This document shows positions 54,263 to 63,867 of a stretch of DNA of 64,000 nucleotides, one piece after another. How positions within the stretch are numbered: position 1 is the first letter of the stretch; the number at the start of each line of letters is the position of its first letter. This DNA is from Desulforhopalus sp. IMCC35007 (GTDB lineage Bacteria; Desulfobacterota; Desulfobulbia; Desulfobulbales; Desulfocapsaceae), in the NCBI RefSeq assembly GCF_005116575.1, contig NZ_SWCN01000026.1, forward strand, positions 1-64,000, written 5' to 3'. Under the pieces are notes generated by a model. That model did no database searches and had not been told where the DNA came from. It saw nothing but the letters and a program-made list of their open reading frames with translations. The position numbers and the translations under genes are program-made.

Positions 54263-55255
54263 ATGAAAGAAATCCTCGTCGTTGGAGGAGCTGGCTACAT
54301 CGGCTCCCACATGTGCAAGTATCTCCACAAAAACGGCATGACCCCGGTAGTCCTTGACAACCTCAGCTACGGACATCGTCAGGCTGTCCAATGGGGTCCC
54401 TTCTACGAGGGGGAAATGGCGGACACAGCCCTCCTCAAAAAGATCTTCTCAGAACACAGGATTGAAGCGGTCATGCATTTTGCAGCGTTTTGCTACGTGG
54501 GAGAATCCATGCAGCTGCCGCTGAAGTATTACCAGAATAATATCGCTGCCACCCTGACCCTGCTGACCGAGATGGTGGAGCACAATATTCTCAACTTCAT
54601 CTTCTCGTCCACCTGTGCGACCTACGGAGAGCCGGAGCAACTTCCGTTACTTGAGGATTTTCCGCAAAACCCGATCAATCCCTACGGGCGCTCCAAACTG
54701 ATGATGGAACAGATACTGGGCGATCTCGACCACGCCCACAATTTAAAATCCGTCTGCTTGAGATATTTCAATGCGGCCGGTGCTGATTCTGAGGGTGAGA
54801 TCGGTGAAGATCATGATCCCGAGACCCACCTCATCCCACTGGTCCTGCAAACGGCACTGGGACAACGGGAAAAACTGACTATTTTCGGTTCCGATTATCC
54901 CACCCAGGATGGAACCTGTATCAGAGATTATATTCACATAGAGGACCTGGCGCAGGCCCACCACCTCTCATTGCTCCATCTCCTTGCAGGCGGGGCAAGC
55001 AAGAAGTACAATCTTGGCAACGGTAACGGCTATTCCATTCTTGATGTCATTAAAACCGCTGAAGCAGTGACGAAGAAAACGATACCACACAGCTATGCAG
55101 AACGGCGGCCCGGTGATCCGGCAGCACTCGTGGGATCAGCTGAGCTGATCATCCGGGAACTTGGTTGGAAACCGCAATTCAATTCTCTTGAAAGTATCCT
55201 CCAAACTGCGTGGAACTGGCATTCTAATCACCCAGACGGATTTAAAGATGCATAG
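54263..55255 (+). CDS. galE: UDP-glucose 4-epimerase
   Basis: A 330-aa SDR enzyme with VVGGAGYIGSHMCKYL near 5-20, VVLDNLSYGH, HFAAFCYVGESM, FSSTCATYGEP and YxxxK in NPYGRSKLMMEQIL near 145-158. Also RYFNAAGAD, IFGSDYPTQDGTCIRDYIHIEDLAQAH and RPGDPAALV. All are typical of bacterial GalE, which interconverts UDP-glucose and UDP-galactose. It is followed after 18 bases by a glycosyltransferase. Confidence 0.95.
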   Translation: MKEILVVGGAGYIGSHMCKYLHKNGMTPVVLDNLSYGHRQAVQWGPFYEGEMADTALLKKIFSEHRIEAVMHFAAFCYVGESMQLPLKYYQNNIAATLTLLTEMVEHNILNFIFSSTCATYGEPEQLPLLEDFPQNPINPYGRSKLMMEQILGDLDHAHNLKSVCLRYFNAAGADSEGEIGEDHDPETHLIPLVLQTALGQREKLTIFGSDYPTQDGTCIRDYIHIEDLAQAHHLSLLHLLAGGASKKYNLGNGNGYSILDVIKTAEAVTKKTIPHSYAERRPGDPAALVGSAELIIRELGWKPQFNSLESILQTAWNWHSNHPDGFKDA

Positions 55256-55273
55256 CACACTAACAAGAATTAC

Positions 55274-56464
55274 ATGGACACTGACAACAAACAAATGAAG
55301 ATATTAAAACTTAGTCCTCACCCGTTTTTTATTAACAGAGGGACTCCCATTGACGCCTTCCTCATTCTTCAGGCTCTCTCAGAAAGAAACGACACCGATG
55401 TCGATATCATTGCATACCCGGAAGGAGAAGATATTGATCTGCCCAACGTGCAACTGTATCGGGTCCCTTTTTGCGGTTATGTCAAAAATGTCCGCCCCGG
55501 ATTCTCACTGAAGAAACTGTATATCGATTTCTTTATGTTTTTTTACACCTGGAAAATGGTGCATAAAAACAAATACTCCATCATCCACGCCGGCGAAGAG
55601 GCCGTCTTTATGGCAATGATGATGAAGTTGATATACAAAATTCCATATATCTACGACATCGACTCCTCCATCGCCCAGCAGATGGTCGAAAAAAATCCAC
55701 GCTTAAAACCATTAGCAAAAATATTTAACTGGTTTGAGGCGCACGCCATGAAAGGTGCTCTGGCAAACGCTCCGGTCTGCCACGCGCTGCGGGAACTGTG
55801 CGAGCAAAATGAATCGTCCAAAACCATCACCCTCCATGATATCTCTCAGCTGAAAAATCCCGACATGGAACCGACGGGACTGATCAGAAACGAGATCAAA
55901 TCCGATGGCCTGATCTTGCTGTATTGCGGCAACCTCGAAGAATACCAGGGAGTTGACCTGCTTATTGAGAGTTTTCCTTACGTTGTGAAAGAAAAGGTCG
56001 AGGTTGAACTCGTCATTATTGGTGGTGTTCCAGAGGATATTGAGCGTTACAAACAAAAAGCAACCGATCTGGGCGTAGAGAAAAATATCCATTTTCTCGG
56101 CCCCCGCCCCTTTGATCAACTCGACGCGTATCTTGCAGATGCCGACATTCTTGTGGCTCCACGGGTGAGAGGCGTGAATACCCCCATGAAGATTTTTCCT
56201 TATCTCCACTCAGGGAAACCGGTCCTGCTGACAAAGCTCTACACCCACACCCAGATCGTCACCGAAAACGAAGCCTACCTGGCTGAGGCCAAACCCAAAG
56301 CATTTGGTGCGGGCATTATAGAGCTTGCCAAAAATGCAAAATTACGCTTGAAACTCGGTAGGAATGGCCGCGCCTTTGTAGAAAAGGACCATGTTTACGC
56401 AGCCCATAAACGAAGGGTGGACGAGTTGTACGACTGGGCGAAATCACGATTGTGTAAAGTCTGA
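55274..56464 (+). CDS. glycosyltransferase family 4 protein
   Basis: A 396-aa GT-B fold enzyme. The N-terminal half has HPFFINRGTPIDAFLILQAL near 16-35 and a stretch YSIIHAGEEAVFMAMMMKLIYKIPYIYDIDSSIAQQM typical of GT4. The C-terminal half has LLYCGNLEEYQGVDLLIESF near 215-234, IIGG, IHFLGPRPFDQLDAYLADADILVAPRVRGVNTPMKIFPYLHSGKPVLLT (nucleotide-sugar binding E/G replaced by MKIFPYL) and family spacing. Donor and acceptor are unknown. It is cotranscribed with galE. Confidence 0.88.
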   Translation: MDTDNKQMKILKLSPHPFFINRGTPIDAFLILQALSERNDTDVDIIAYPEGEDIDLPNVQLYRVPFCGYVKNVRPGFSLKKLYIDFFMFFYTWKMVHKNKYSIIHAGEEAVFMAMMMKLIYKIPYIYDIDSSIAQQMVEKNPRLKPLAKIFNWFEAHAMKGALANAPVCHALRELCEQNESSKTITLHDISQLKNPDMEPTGLIRNEIKSDGLILLYCGNLEEYQGVDLLIESFPYVVKEKVEVELVIIGGVPEDIERYKQKATDLGVEKNIHFLGPRPFDQLDAYLADADILVAPRVRGVNTPMKIFPYLHSGKPVLLTKLYTHTQIVTENEAYLAEAKPKAFGAGIIELAKNAKLRLKLGRNGRAFVEKDHVYAAHKRRVDELYDWAKSRLCKV

Positions 56465-56644
56465 TAAAACATTCTACAACTAAAGGCAGGCTCCAGAAAA
56501 AGCACGATGTATCAGGTGCAGCATTCTAGCAGCCGATTCGCTCGTACCAACATGGGGGACAGTGAATTGGCGCCTACGAGCTACAACGATACGGAGGAAG
56601 CTTTTCAGGAGCCCAACAAATTTGAATAACCCGACAAAAGTTCA

Positions 56645-57670
56645 ATGACAAATACTATCCCAACCGGCACAAAAGTACTCGTAACAGGGGCCACCGGCTT
56701 TACCGGCACGGTTCTGGTTAAAAAATTGGTGGCCCAGGGCCTCCAGGTCAACGCCATAGCAAGAGCCACCTCGAACATAACCCCTTTTGACGGCATGCCC
56801 GTCACCTGGTTTCGTGGCGAGGTGTACGATGAAAGCACCGTACAGGTCGCAATGAAAGATGTGGACTATGTTTTTCATGTCGCCGCCGCCTTTCGAGAGG
56901 CAAAAAGTACCGAGCAGGACTATAGAAATGTTCATCTGGTTTCCACCCAGCTCATTGTCCAGGAAGCTCTGAAAAACCCAGGCTTCAAACGCCTTGTCCA
57001 CGTCTCTACCATGGGAGTGCATGGCCATATCCCCAATCCTCCGGGGGATGAGAACTCGCCCTTTAGCCCCGGCGACGGATACCAGCGAACAAAAGTTGAG
57101 GCAGAGGACTGGCTGAGGGAGTTTACCAGCACCACCCCTTTCCCTTTTAGCATTATCCGCCCCTGTGCCATCTACGGACCGGGTGAAAAGCGCTTACTGA
57201 AGCTCTATAAAATGGCGGTGGCAAAGGTCTTTCCTATTTTGGGAAAAGGCAAATGCTGGTACCACCTTGTCCATGTAGACGATCTGACCAATGCCATTAT
57301 CCTTGCTGCAACCGCAGAAAAAGCCCTTGGTGAGGCGTTTATTATCGGAGCCACAGAACCCATCCGTCTGGAAGATATGGCCGCCATCATCGCAAAAGAG
57401 TACAATACCAGACTCAGGATTCTGAGACTTCCCATTGGCCCATTTTTCCTCTTGGGTGACATCTGCGAAGCCCTCTGCAGACCTTTTAAAATTGAACCTC
57501 CAATCTATCGCCGAAGAGTCGCCTTTTATTCAAAGGACAGAAACTTTTCCACCAGGAAAATGCAGGATGTGCTGGGGTACACCCCGATCTGGAGCAATGA
57601 AGCGGGCATCATAGAGTCTGCCCGCTGGTACAGAGAAAATAACTGGCTGCAAATCCCTCAAGCCAGCTGA
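56645..57670 (+). CDS. NAD(P)-dependent epimerase/dehydratase (extended SDR)
   Basis: A 341-aa protein with VTGATGFTGTVLVKKLVAQG near 12-31, FHVAAAFREAK near 79-89, HVSTMGVHGHI and YxxxK in GYQRTKVEAEDWL near 147-159. IIRPCAIYGPGEKR follows near 173-186. The sequence type is dihydroflavonol reductase/hopanoid HpnA-like. It may act on a nucleotide sugar or a lipid-linked sugar. RBS is weak. The gap of 180 bases before it suggests its own promoter. Confidence 0.88.
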   Translation: MTNTIPTGTKVLVTGATGFTGTVLVKKLVAQGLQVNAIARATSNITPFDGMPVTWFRGEVYDESTVQVAMKDVDYVFHVAAAFREAKSTEQDYRNVHLVSTQLIVQEALKNPGFKRLVHVSTMGVHGHIPNPPGDENSPFSPGDGYQRTKVEAEDWLREFTSTTPFPFSIIRPCAIYGPGEKRLLKLYKMAVAKVFPILGKGKCWYHLVHVDDLTNAIILAATAEKALGEAFIIGATEPIRLEDMAAIIAKEYNTRLRILRLPIGPFFLLGDICEALCRPFKIEPPIYRRRVAFYSKDRNFSTRKMQDVLGYTPIWSNEAGIIESARWYRENNWLQIPQAS

Positions 57671-57783
57671 GGTCCGCAACCACCAAGGGCCTTATACACC
57701 CCCGCAACAGAGGAAATACTTTTCAACTTTCCTTGCGGGTATAAGTATCTTGGAAAACACCATCAATAATTACTTCGCATCCC

Positions 57784-58566
57784 ATGACAGACACACAGAG
57801 CCACAACAAGCAGGATATGGAAAAAGAGGTTCTTTCAAAGCAGCTGTACCAGGGGGGCAACCCTCTCACCCGCTACCGGGAGAAAGTGCTGGGCCGTAAT
57901 TCCAGCTTTTTCCAACTGATCGTCTTCGAGACCTCCCAGCTTTTATTAACGAACCTTGGTGGCGGTCTCGGCTATCTGCTGAGAAAACTCTCCCTCTCCT
58001 CACTCTTTCAATCCTGCGGCCGTGGCTTCATATTAGGCAGGGGGATCATTCTTCGTAATCCAGGCAATATCAGTGTTGGCGACAACGTTGCCATTGATGA
58101 CCACACTCTGCTGGATGGCGGCACCGGGCCGGAAAGTATCATGTCTATCGGTGACCGCACAGTCATCAGCAAGGGCTCCGTCATCCAGGCAAAACATGGT
58201 CCGCTGCTCATAGGGGATGAATGCGATATCGGGGCCCATGTCATCCTCACCAGCATCAGCAAGATAATCCTTGAGAACAACGTCCTCATCGCAGGAAACT
58301 GTTATATTGGTGGCGCCCGCTACAACCTCGATGATCTCGACAAACCTATCATGTACCAGGGAATTTATTCCCGCGGTCCTATAACTGTCGGAGCCAACAC
58401 CTGGATCGGGGCCTCGGCCACCATTCTTGATGGAGTGACCATCGGCAAAGGTTGCGTTATTGGTGCGGGATCGGTGGTGACAAAAGATCTGCCCGATTAT
58501 GCCATCGCTGTAGGCAGTCCTGCCAGGATTATCGGCAGTCGAAAAAAGAACGCAGACCCGGCATAA
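57784..58566 (+). CDS. hexapeptide-repeat acyltransferase
   Basis: A 260-aa protein. The C-terminal 180 residues form a left-handed beta helix of hexapeptide repeats ([87 protein letters not shown]), the classic O-acetyl- or N-acyltransferase tail. The N-terminal 75 residues are helical with a hydrophobic stretch ([22 protein letters not shown]) that may touch the membrane. Probable modification of a surface sugar made by the preceding genes. Confidence 0.9.
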   Translation: MTDTQSHNKQDMEKEVLSKQLYQGGNPLTRYREKVLGRNSSFFQLIVFETSQLLLTNLGGGLGYLLRKLSLSSLFQSCGRGFILGRGIILRNPGNISVGDNVAIDDHTLLDGGTGPESIMSIGDRTVISKGSVIQAKHGPLLIGDECDIGAHVILTSISKIILENNVLIAGNCYIGGARYNLDDLDKPIMYQGIYSRGPITVGANTWIGASATILDGVTIGKGCVIGAGSVVTKDLPDYAIAVGSPARIIGSRKKNADPA

Positions 58567-58765
58567 AACAATATCCTGTCCGTCTTTGGTAGCCATTGCC
58601 GTGTTTTTTATATTGGCAACCATCCGATAACACAGTATTGATGAGCTATGGGAGACTGGTGCTTCTTTAGCAAAATAAAATTTCAGTCTCTCGATTCACC
58701 TGCTTGATTCTTCTATAATTGTGCCATAGTATTAAACACATGCAGACACAGGTAGCCGTGTAGCA

Positions 58766-58782
58766 TGTCAGTTTACGTGACA
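58766..58782. promoter_or_regulatory. small dyad upstream of the oxidase cluster
   Basis: TGTCAGTTTACGTGACA, a 5-7-5 inverted repeat 39 bases before the DUF2231 gene. A possible operator, with only positional support. Confidence 0.3.
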
Positions 58783-58821
58783 GCTGTTTCAGAAGTGAGA
58801 AATATGACACCGAGGTGAAAT

Positions 58822-59247
58822 ATGACAGAATTTATTTTCAGCACTCTCGAAGCTATCGGCTTCGCCCACCCGCTCCACCCTGCCCTCACTCACATTCCAA
58901 TGGGTATGGTCATCGGCTGTTTCTTTTTTGGTCTGGTTGCCTTTGTCACCAGAAAAGCTGTATTTTTAAAAACTTCCCTGCACTGTTCCGTACTCGCCCT
59001 CATCTTTATTATTCCTACGATATTTGCCGGTTACCTGGACTGGCAGCAGTTTTTCGGTGGAACCATGAGCATCTTCATAACCATAAAGATAGTTCTGGCT
59101 ATTGTCCTGACTCTCTTGCTTGCATACTCTATCCGGGAAAATATTCAGGGCGCAGGCGTTGGCAAGATGTTTTTGCTCTACACTCTCTGTCTTGCATGTG
59201 CCGGCGGTCTCGGTTTTTCCGGTGGAGAAATCATATACGGCGGATGA
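58822..59247 (+). CDS. DUF2231-type four-TM membrane protein
   Basis: A 141-aa protein with four TM helices (about 22-43, 50-72, 80-100, 115-135). HPLHPALTHIPMGMVIG at the start supplies the conserved His pair of DUF2231, and GYLDWQQFF follows. DUF2231 proteins are often next to cytochromes and may bind haem. Here it opens the cluster DUF2231 - DOMON - SCO1 - cox, so a role in electron transfer or oxidase assembly is plausible (inference). Confidence 0.8.
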   Translation: MTEFIFSTLEAIGFAHPLHPALTHIPMGMVIGCFFFGLVAFVTRKAVFLKTSLHCSVLALIFIIPTIFAGYLDWQQFFGGTMSIFITIKIVLAIVLTLLLAYSIRENIQGAGVGKMFLLYTLCLACAGGLGFSGGEIIYGG

Positions 59248-59291
59248 AAATACAACCAATTTCTACACTAACAACTTAAAGGAGAAAATTT

Positions 59292-59834
59292 ATGTTCAAG
59301 AGGACCTTTGCTACCACCGCAGCCGTACTATTTGCGTTGTTAACCTGTATGGTGCTTCCAGCCCAGAGTGTTGAGTATCAGCATAGTATTACCGCTGACA
59401 AAATGACTTTTGACTGGAGTGTGGAAGGCGATCAACTTGCGGTCAAACTTTCTGCCCCAACAAAAGGCTGGGTAGCAGTAGGTTTTAATCCATCCTCAAA
59501 GATGAAAGATGCAAACATCATCATCGGTTATGTAAAGGATGGTAAGGTTAAAATTGAAGACGATTTTGGTATGGCCGCAACCCAGCACAAGATGGATGAC
59601 AAAGTCGGCGGTAAAGACAACGTCACCGTTGTTGGCGGCACCGAGGAAGGTGATACGACAACGATTGAATTTTCTATTCCACTGAACTCCGGGGATGAAA
59701 AGGACGGGGTTATCGATCCGGCAGCAGACACCACAGTCATTCTTGGTTACGGTGGCGACAGAGACTCTTTCAGGATGAAACACGTTTTTAATGCTACCAT
59801 CGTTGTTAATCTCAGCACTGGTGCTCAGAAATAG
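59292..59834 (+). CDS. exported DOMON-domain protein
   Basis: A 180-aa protein with a Sec signal peptide (about 1-27). A single DOMON beta-sandwich follows (about 30-175): TFDWSVEGDQLAVKLSAPTKGWVAVGFNPSSKMKDANIIIGYVKDGKVKIEDDFGMAATQHKMD. Met65-type and His (QHK) residues could ligate a b-haem, as in cellobiose dehydrogenase and ethylbenzene dehydrogenase gamma subunits. It is located 2 bases before sco1. Likely a periplasmic haem or sugar carrier for the oxidase pathway (inference). Confidence 0.85.
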   Translation: MFKRTFATTAAVLFALLTCMVLPAQSVEYQHSITADKMTFDWSVEGDQLAVKLSAPTKGWVAVGFNPSSKMKDANIIIGYVKDGKVKIEDDFGMAATQHKMDDKVGGKDNVTVVGGTEEGDTTTIEFSIPLNSGDEKDGVIDPAADTTVILGYGGDRDSFRMKHVFNATIVVNLSTGAQK

Positions 59835-59836
59835 TA

Positions 59837-60622
59837 ATGGTTCGACGTGTTCGACTCTACCTCATCCCTCTTCTGCTCCTGTTACTTTCAGGAACCACAG
59901 GAGGGATGATCTATGCCCAGGATGGGGCGGTAGAAGTCGAGCAACCCACAGGAGTTGTTGAAAAAGGGGGAGATTTTCTTCCCCTTGATGCAGTTTTTCA
60001 AAACGAAAAAGGCGAAGACGTAACGCTTGGGCAGCTCATCGACAAGCCGACTCTGGTGCTGCCTGTATACTTTAACTGCCCGCGGGTATGCTCCTTTGAT
60101 ATGGCGAACCTGGCGATGGCAATGCAGCAGACATCTCTTGACAGCAACTCTTTTAATATAATAACGTTCAGCTTTGATCATACGGAAACACCCAAAGACG
60201 CCGACAAGGCAAAGAGAAATTACACCCACATGCTCAAAGGTGAATTCTCAACAGCTTCATGGCATTTCCTCACTGGCGACACGCATAATATCCAGCAGGT
60301 CACAGAGAGTATCGGATACACCTTCAAGCCTTCGGGGGACGGCTTATTCATCCACCCTTCTGCCCTTGTCGCTGTAGGCCGAGACGGTAAAATAATCAAG
60401 TATGTGTACGGTGCATTTCTTCCAGGAGATGTAGACCTGGCAATTGCCGAAGCCGAAAAAGGCACGCCAACCACATCAATTCGTCGCTTTCTGGCTTATT
60501 GCCTGAGCGGCGACCCGGAGCGAAATCGCAGCATTTTCAGGATCATGAAAATATCTGTTATGGTACTGATTGGTGTTGGTGGTTTTTTCCTCGTACGCAC
60601 ACTCAGAAAAGACCGTCAGTAA
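59837..60622 (+). CDS. SCO1/SenC copper chaperone
   Basis: A 261-aa membrane-anchored thioredoxin-fold protein. TM is near 7-25, and a C-terminal TM near 235-252 is unusual for SCO. The copper site CPRVC lies near 78-82 in LVLPVYFNCPRVCSFDMANL, and the His ligand comes later in GLFIHPSALVAVG near 175. SCO proteins insert copper into the CuA centre of subunit II. It is 34 bases upstream of coxA, which fits assembly of the oxidase. Confidence 0.93.
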   Translation: MVRRVRLYLIPLLLLLLSGTTGGMIYAQDGAVEVEQPTGVVEKGGDFLPLDAVFQNEKGEDVTLGQLIDKPTLVLPVYFNCPRVCSFDMANLAMAMQQTSLDSNSFNIITFSFDHTETPKDADKAKRNYTHMLKGEFSTASWHFLTGDTHNIQQVTESIGYTFKPSGDGLFIHPSALVAVGRDGKIIKYVYGAFLPGDVDLAIAEAEKGTPTTSIRRFLAYCLSGDPERNRSIFRIMKISVMVLIGVGGFFLVRTLRKDRQ

Positions 60623-60655
60623 CCGTTTAAAAATGGATAGAATGGAAAACTCATC

Positions 60656-62281
60656 ATGTCTGATGTAAAATCATTTTTCGATACCCCGGCCCCGGCGCAC
60701 CTTACCGGAATCAAAGCGTGGCTGCTCACCCACGATCATAAACGGCTTGCCATTATGTACCTCTGGGCTGTTATGTTCTGGTTTACCGTGGCCATCATCC
60801 TCGGACTTCTTATTCGCATAGAGCTGATGTCCATAGGACCGACGATCATGGGGGCAAAACTGTATAACTCTGCCTTCACCCTGCACGGGGTGATCATGAT
60901 CTTCCTCTTTATTATCCCTGCAATACCAGCTATTTTTGGTAATTTTATCCTGCCCATCCAACTGGGAGCTGATGATGTTTTCTTTCCAAGGCTGAACCTC
61001 CTGTCCTGGTACCTGTATATGCTTGGCGGTCTGCTGGCCATTGTTTCACTCTTCACGGGGGGCGGTTTTCCTGATACCGGCTGGACCTTTTATGTCCCCT
61101 TTAGTGTGACGACCAACCATAGCGTCCCGCTTACCTTGACGGCCGCATTCATCCTTGGGATGTCTTCCATGCTGACCGGCCTCAACTTTATTACCACCGT
61201 GCACAGGATGAGAGTAAAAGAGATGGGCTGGATGCAGATCCCTCTTTTTACCTGGTCCCTCTACGCCACAGGCTGGGTTCAGTTACTGGCAACACCCGTG
61301 ATTTCAATCACCCTGCTCCTCGTCATCTTTGAACGGGCCTTTGGTATCGGACTCTTTGACCCCGACAAGGGCGGCGATCCGGTTCTCTACCAGCATCTGT
61401 TCTGGATGTATTCTCACCCTGTCGTGTATGTGATGATACTGCCCGGTATGGGTATCATCTCCGAGGTGATTCCAACATTTTCCAGAAAGGCAATTTTCGG
61501 ATACAAGGCTATTGTCTGGTCCTCTATGGGAATCGCAGTTGCCGGATCCCTCGTCTGGGCCCACCACATGTATACCAGTGGAATAAGTGACACAGCGGTT
61601 TTTATTTTCTCCCTGCTCACCTATCTTGTGGCCATCCCGACGGCAATCAAAGTGTTTTCCTGGGTTGCCACCCTGTACAAGGCATCGATCGAGATGACAC
61701 CGCCTCTACTTTACGCCCTGATATTCATCTACCTGTTTACCGTCGGCGGTTTGACGGGCCTGGTCATAGGCGCAGCGGGTACCAATATCCATGTGCATGA
61801 CACCCAGTTTATCGTAGCCCACTTCCATTTCACCATGTTTGGTGGTGCCGGTTTTGCTTTTTTTGCCGGACTGCACTTCTGGTGGCCGAAAATGTTTGGG
61901 GTTATGTATAATATCAAAAAAGCCTACATCGCAGCGACTCTCATTACAGTCGGTTTCATGTTCCATTATGTTCCGATGTTCGTCCTTGGAATGATGGGTA
62001 TGCCACGCCGTTACTTCGATTATCTGCCCCAGTTCGCTCAGGGAAATGCCCTTGCCGGCATAGGCGGGATCATTATGGTTATCGGCCTCCTGCTAATGTT
62101 GTACAACCTGGTCATGAGTCTTAGAGAAAAAGTGGTCGCCCCCGAAAATCCATGGGGTGGGGTTACCCTTGAATGGTCTGTTCCCTCTCCTCCACCAGTA
62201 CACAACTTTGTGACGGCACCGTCTGTCAAAGATTATCCTTACGATTTTTCTGAGGTGTTAAAAAAGGCCGCTCAATCATGA
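60656..62281 (+). CDS. coxA: cytochrome c oxidase subunit I, A2-type
   Basis: A 541-aa subunit with 12 TM helices. Low-spin haem His is in FTLHGVIMIFLFIIP. The active site is Y252-S253-H254-P-V-V-Y258: the cross-linked Tyr follows His-Pro-x-Val, and the usual Glu of HPEVY is Val, with the Tyr-Ser pair that marks the A2 class of haem-copper oxidases. CuB ligands are H254 and HH in VWAHHMYTSG. K-channel Lys is in IPTAIKVFSW. The last haem ligands are in HVHDTQFIVAHFHFTMFGG. It reduces O2 to water and pumps protons. It overlaps coxC by 4 bases. Confidence 0.95.
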   Translation: MSDVKSFFDTPAPAHLTGIKAWLLTHDHKRLAIMYLWAVMFWFTVAIILGLLIRIELMSIGPTIMGAKLYNSAFTLHGVIMIFLFIIPAIPAIFGNFILPIQLGADDVFFPRLNLLSWYLYMLGGLLAIVSLFTGGGFPDTGWTFYVPFSVTTNHSVPLTLTAAFILGMSSMLTGLNFITTVHRMRVKEMGWMQIPLFTWSLYATGWVQLLATPVISITLLLVIFERAFGIGLFDPDKGGDPVLYQHLFWMYSHPVVYVMILPGMGIISEVIPTFSRKAIFGYKAIVWSSMGIAVAGSLVWAHHMYTSGISDTAVFIFSLLTYLVAIPTAIKVFSWVATLYKASIEMTPPLLYALIFIYLFTVGGLTGLVIGAAGTNIHVHDTQFIVAHFHFTMFGGAGFAFFAGLHFWWPKMFGVMYNIKKAYIAATLITVGFMFHYVPMFVLGMMGMPRRYFDYLPQFAQGNALAGIGGIIMVIGLLLMLYNLVMSLREKVVAPENPWGGVTLEWSVPSPPPVHNFVTAPSVKDYPYDFSEVLKKAAQS

Positions 62282-62874
62282 ATAAACCTATAGACTTCAT
62301 CGGAATCCGCCTGGGAATGTGGCTATTCCTCTATTCCGAAATTATTTTATTTGGCGGGATGTTTGTTCTTTACGCCGCATATTTCCATGCCTACCCCACA
62401 GACTTTGTTGAAGGTGGGAGGCAACTCAACAGGGTGATCGGTGCGATTAACACCATCATTCTGCTCCTGAGCAGTTTTACCGTGGCGGCCTCCATCACGG
62501 CTATACGCCTTGGCTCAAAAAAGCTTTCGCTGTCGCTGATCGGCTTTTCCTTTATCTGTGGTATTGTCTTTCTCATTAATAAGTATTTTGAGTGGGGCGC
62601 CAAGTTCCACCACGACATCTATCCCAATTCAGAGACACTGATTAACGGTCCACCGGGGCAAAACATCTTCTTTGGTCTCTACTATGTGATCACCGGGCTG
62701 CATGGTCTGCATGTCATTATCGGCATGACCCTGCTCGCCATCAGCTTTGTGCTGGTTGCCAGCAACAAGATTCATGCCGAGCGCTTTGCCATGCTGGAAA
62801 ACTCGGGGCTCTACTGGCATCTGGTGGATCTTATCTGGATCTTTGTCTTCCCCTTATTTTATCTGGTTCTGTAA
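62278..62874 (+). CDS. coxC: cytochrome c oxidase subunit III
   Basis: A 198-aa subunit with five TM helices. Motifs are RLGMWLFLYSEIILFGGMFVLYAAYF near 11-36, INTIILLLSSFTVAASI, TGLHGLHVIIGM near 139-150 and ENSGLYWHLVDLIWIFVFPLFYL at the end. This is the short five-helix type. Coupled by ATGA overlap with coxA. Confidence 0.94.
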   Translation: MNKPIDFIGIRLGMWLFLYSEIILFGGMFVLYAAYFHAYPTDFVEGGRQLNRVIGAINTIILLLSSFTVAASITAIRLGSKKLSLSLIGFSFICGIVFLINKYFEWGAKFHHDIYPNSETLINGPPGQNIFFGLYYVITGLHGLHVIIGMTLLAISFVLVASNKIHAERFAMLENSGLYWHLVDLIWIFVFPLFYLVL

Positions 62875-62889
62875 GAGAGAGAAACTGTT

Positions 62890-63180
62890 ATGAGTAAAGA
62901 TTCTAGTATCCAACATATGATGAGCTATAAGCAACTGGCACTTGTCCTGATCAGCCTGCTTATCCTCACAGGAGTCACCGTAGGGGTAAGCTATGTTCAC
63001 ATGGGCATCTTCAACGTTCCCATTGCCCTTGGCATCGCCTGCTTTAAGGTCAGCCTGGTTCTGTTATTTTTCATGCATCTGAAATATGAAAGCATAGCGA
63101 TAAAAGTATCATTTCTCAGTACTGTCGGTTTTCTGGCTATAATGATCAGTTTCACATTCTGGGATGTCGCGTATCGGTAG
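62890..63180 (+). CDS. cytochrome c oxidase subunit IV-like protein
   Basis: A 96-aa protein with three hydrophobic segments (about 12-33, 38-58, 70-92): LVLISLLILTGVTVGVSYVHMG, VPIALGIACFKVSLVLLFFMHLKYE and the last helix. This is the prokaryotic subunit IV (caa3/CyoD-like) pattern. RBS GAGAGA is 10 bases before the ATG. Confidence 0.88.
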   Translation: MSKDSSIQHMMSYKQLALVLISLLILTGVTVGVSYVHMGIFNVPIALGIACFKVSLVLLFFMHLKYESIAIKVSFLSTVGFLAIMISFTFWDVAYR

Positions 63181-63273
63181 TGAGATAACCACATTATTTT
63201 AACGTAACTCTTTTTGCTCAATACTCAGATAGCTATGGGAAATGTTCGACCAAGCTATCAAAGGGGATAAAAT

Positions 63274-63867
63274 ATGGACCCAGTCTTAGGGGTGGATCGT
63301 GCCTTTTGGTACATTTTTGGAGTATCTCTTATTCTGCTTATTGGAATAACAGCGGTGATGATCTATTTTGTCGTCCGGTACAGGCGAAGCAAAAACCCGG
63401 TTCCATCCGACATACGGGGCGACTGGAAGCTCGAATTAATCTGGAGCATCATTCCCACATTCATTGCCCTTTCAATGTTCTGGATTGGCTGGTCGTCGTA
63501 TACCGGGCTGCGCAACGTTCCTGATGACGCCATCGAAGTAGAAGTTCTGGGCCAGATGTTTTCCTGGATCTTTATCTACGACAATGACAAAGAAACAGAA
63601 AATGAACTGGTGGTACCGGTTAACACCCCTGTCAAGCTGAACATAGAGTCCCTTGATGTGATCCATAGCTTCTTTATCCCTGCCTTTCGAGTGAAAGTGG
63701 ATGCGGTAAAAGGGCTGCCAACCTACCTGACTTTTACACCAAAGGAGGAAGGAGAATTTGACATCTTCTGTGCAGAATATTGCGGCACAGACCACTCCTA
63801 CATGACGGCAAAGCTCAGGGTGGTTCCCAATGAAGAGTATGAAGAATGGCTTGAAGAGGAAGAATAA
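63274..63867 (+). CDS. coxB: cytochrome c oxidase subunit II with CuA site
   Basis: A 197-aa subunit with two TM helices (about 10-30, 55-72). The periplasmic CuA domain contains H near 131 in DVIHSFFIPAFRVKVDAVKGLPT, and CAEYCGTDHSYM with C166, C170, H174 and M177, so the binuclear Cu site is complete. No C-terminal haem c domain is present. It lies last in the operon with a 93-base spacer that could contain a promoter. The typical order has subunit II first. Confidence 0.94.
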   Translation: MDPVLGVDRAFWYIFGVSLILLIGITAVMIYFVVRYRRSKNPVPSDIRGDWKLELIWSIIPTFIALSMFWIGWSSYTGLRNVPDDAIEVEVLGQMFSWIFIYDNDKETENELVVPVNTPVKLNIESLDVIHSFFIPAFRVKVDAVKGLPTYLTFTPKEEGEFDIFCAEYCGTDHSYMTAKLRVVPNEEYEEWLEEEE

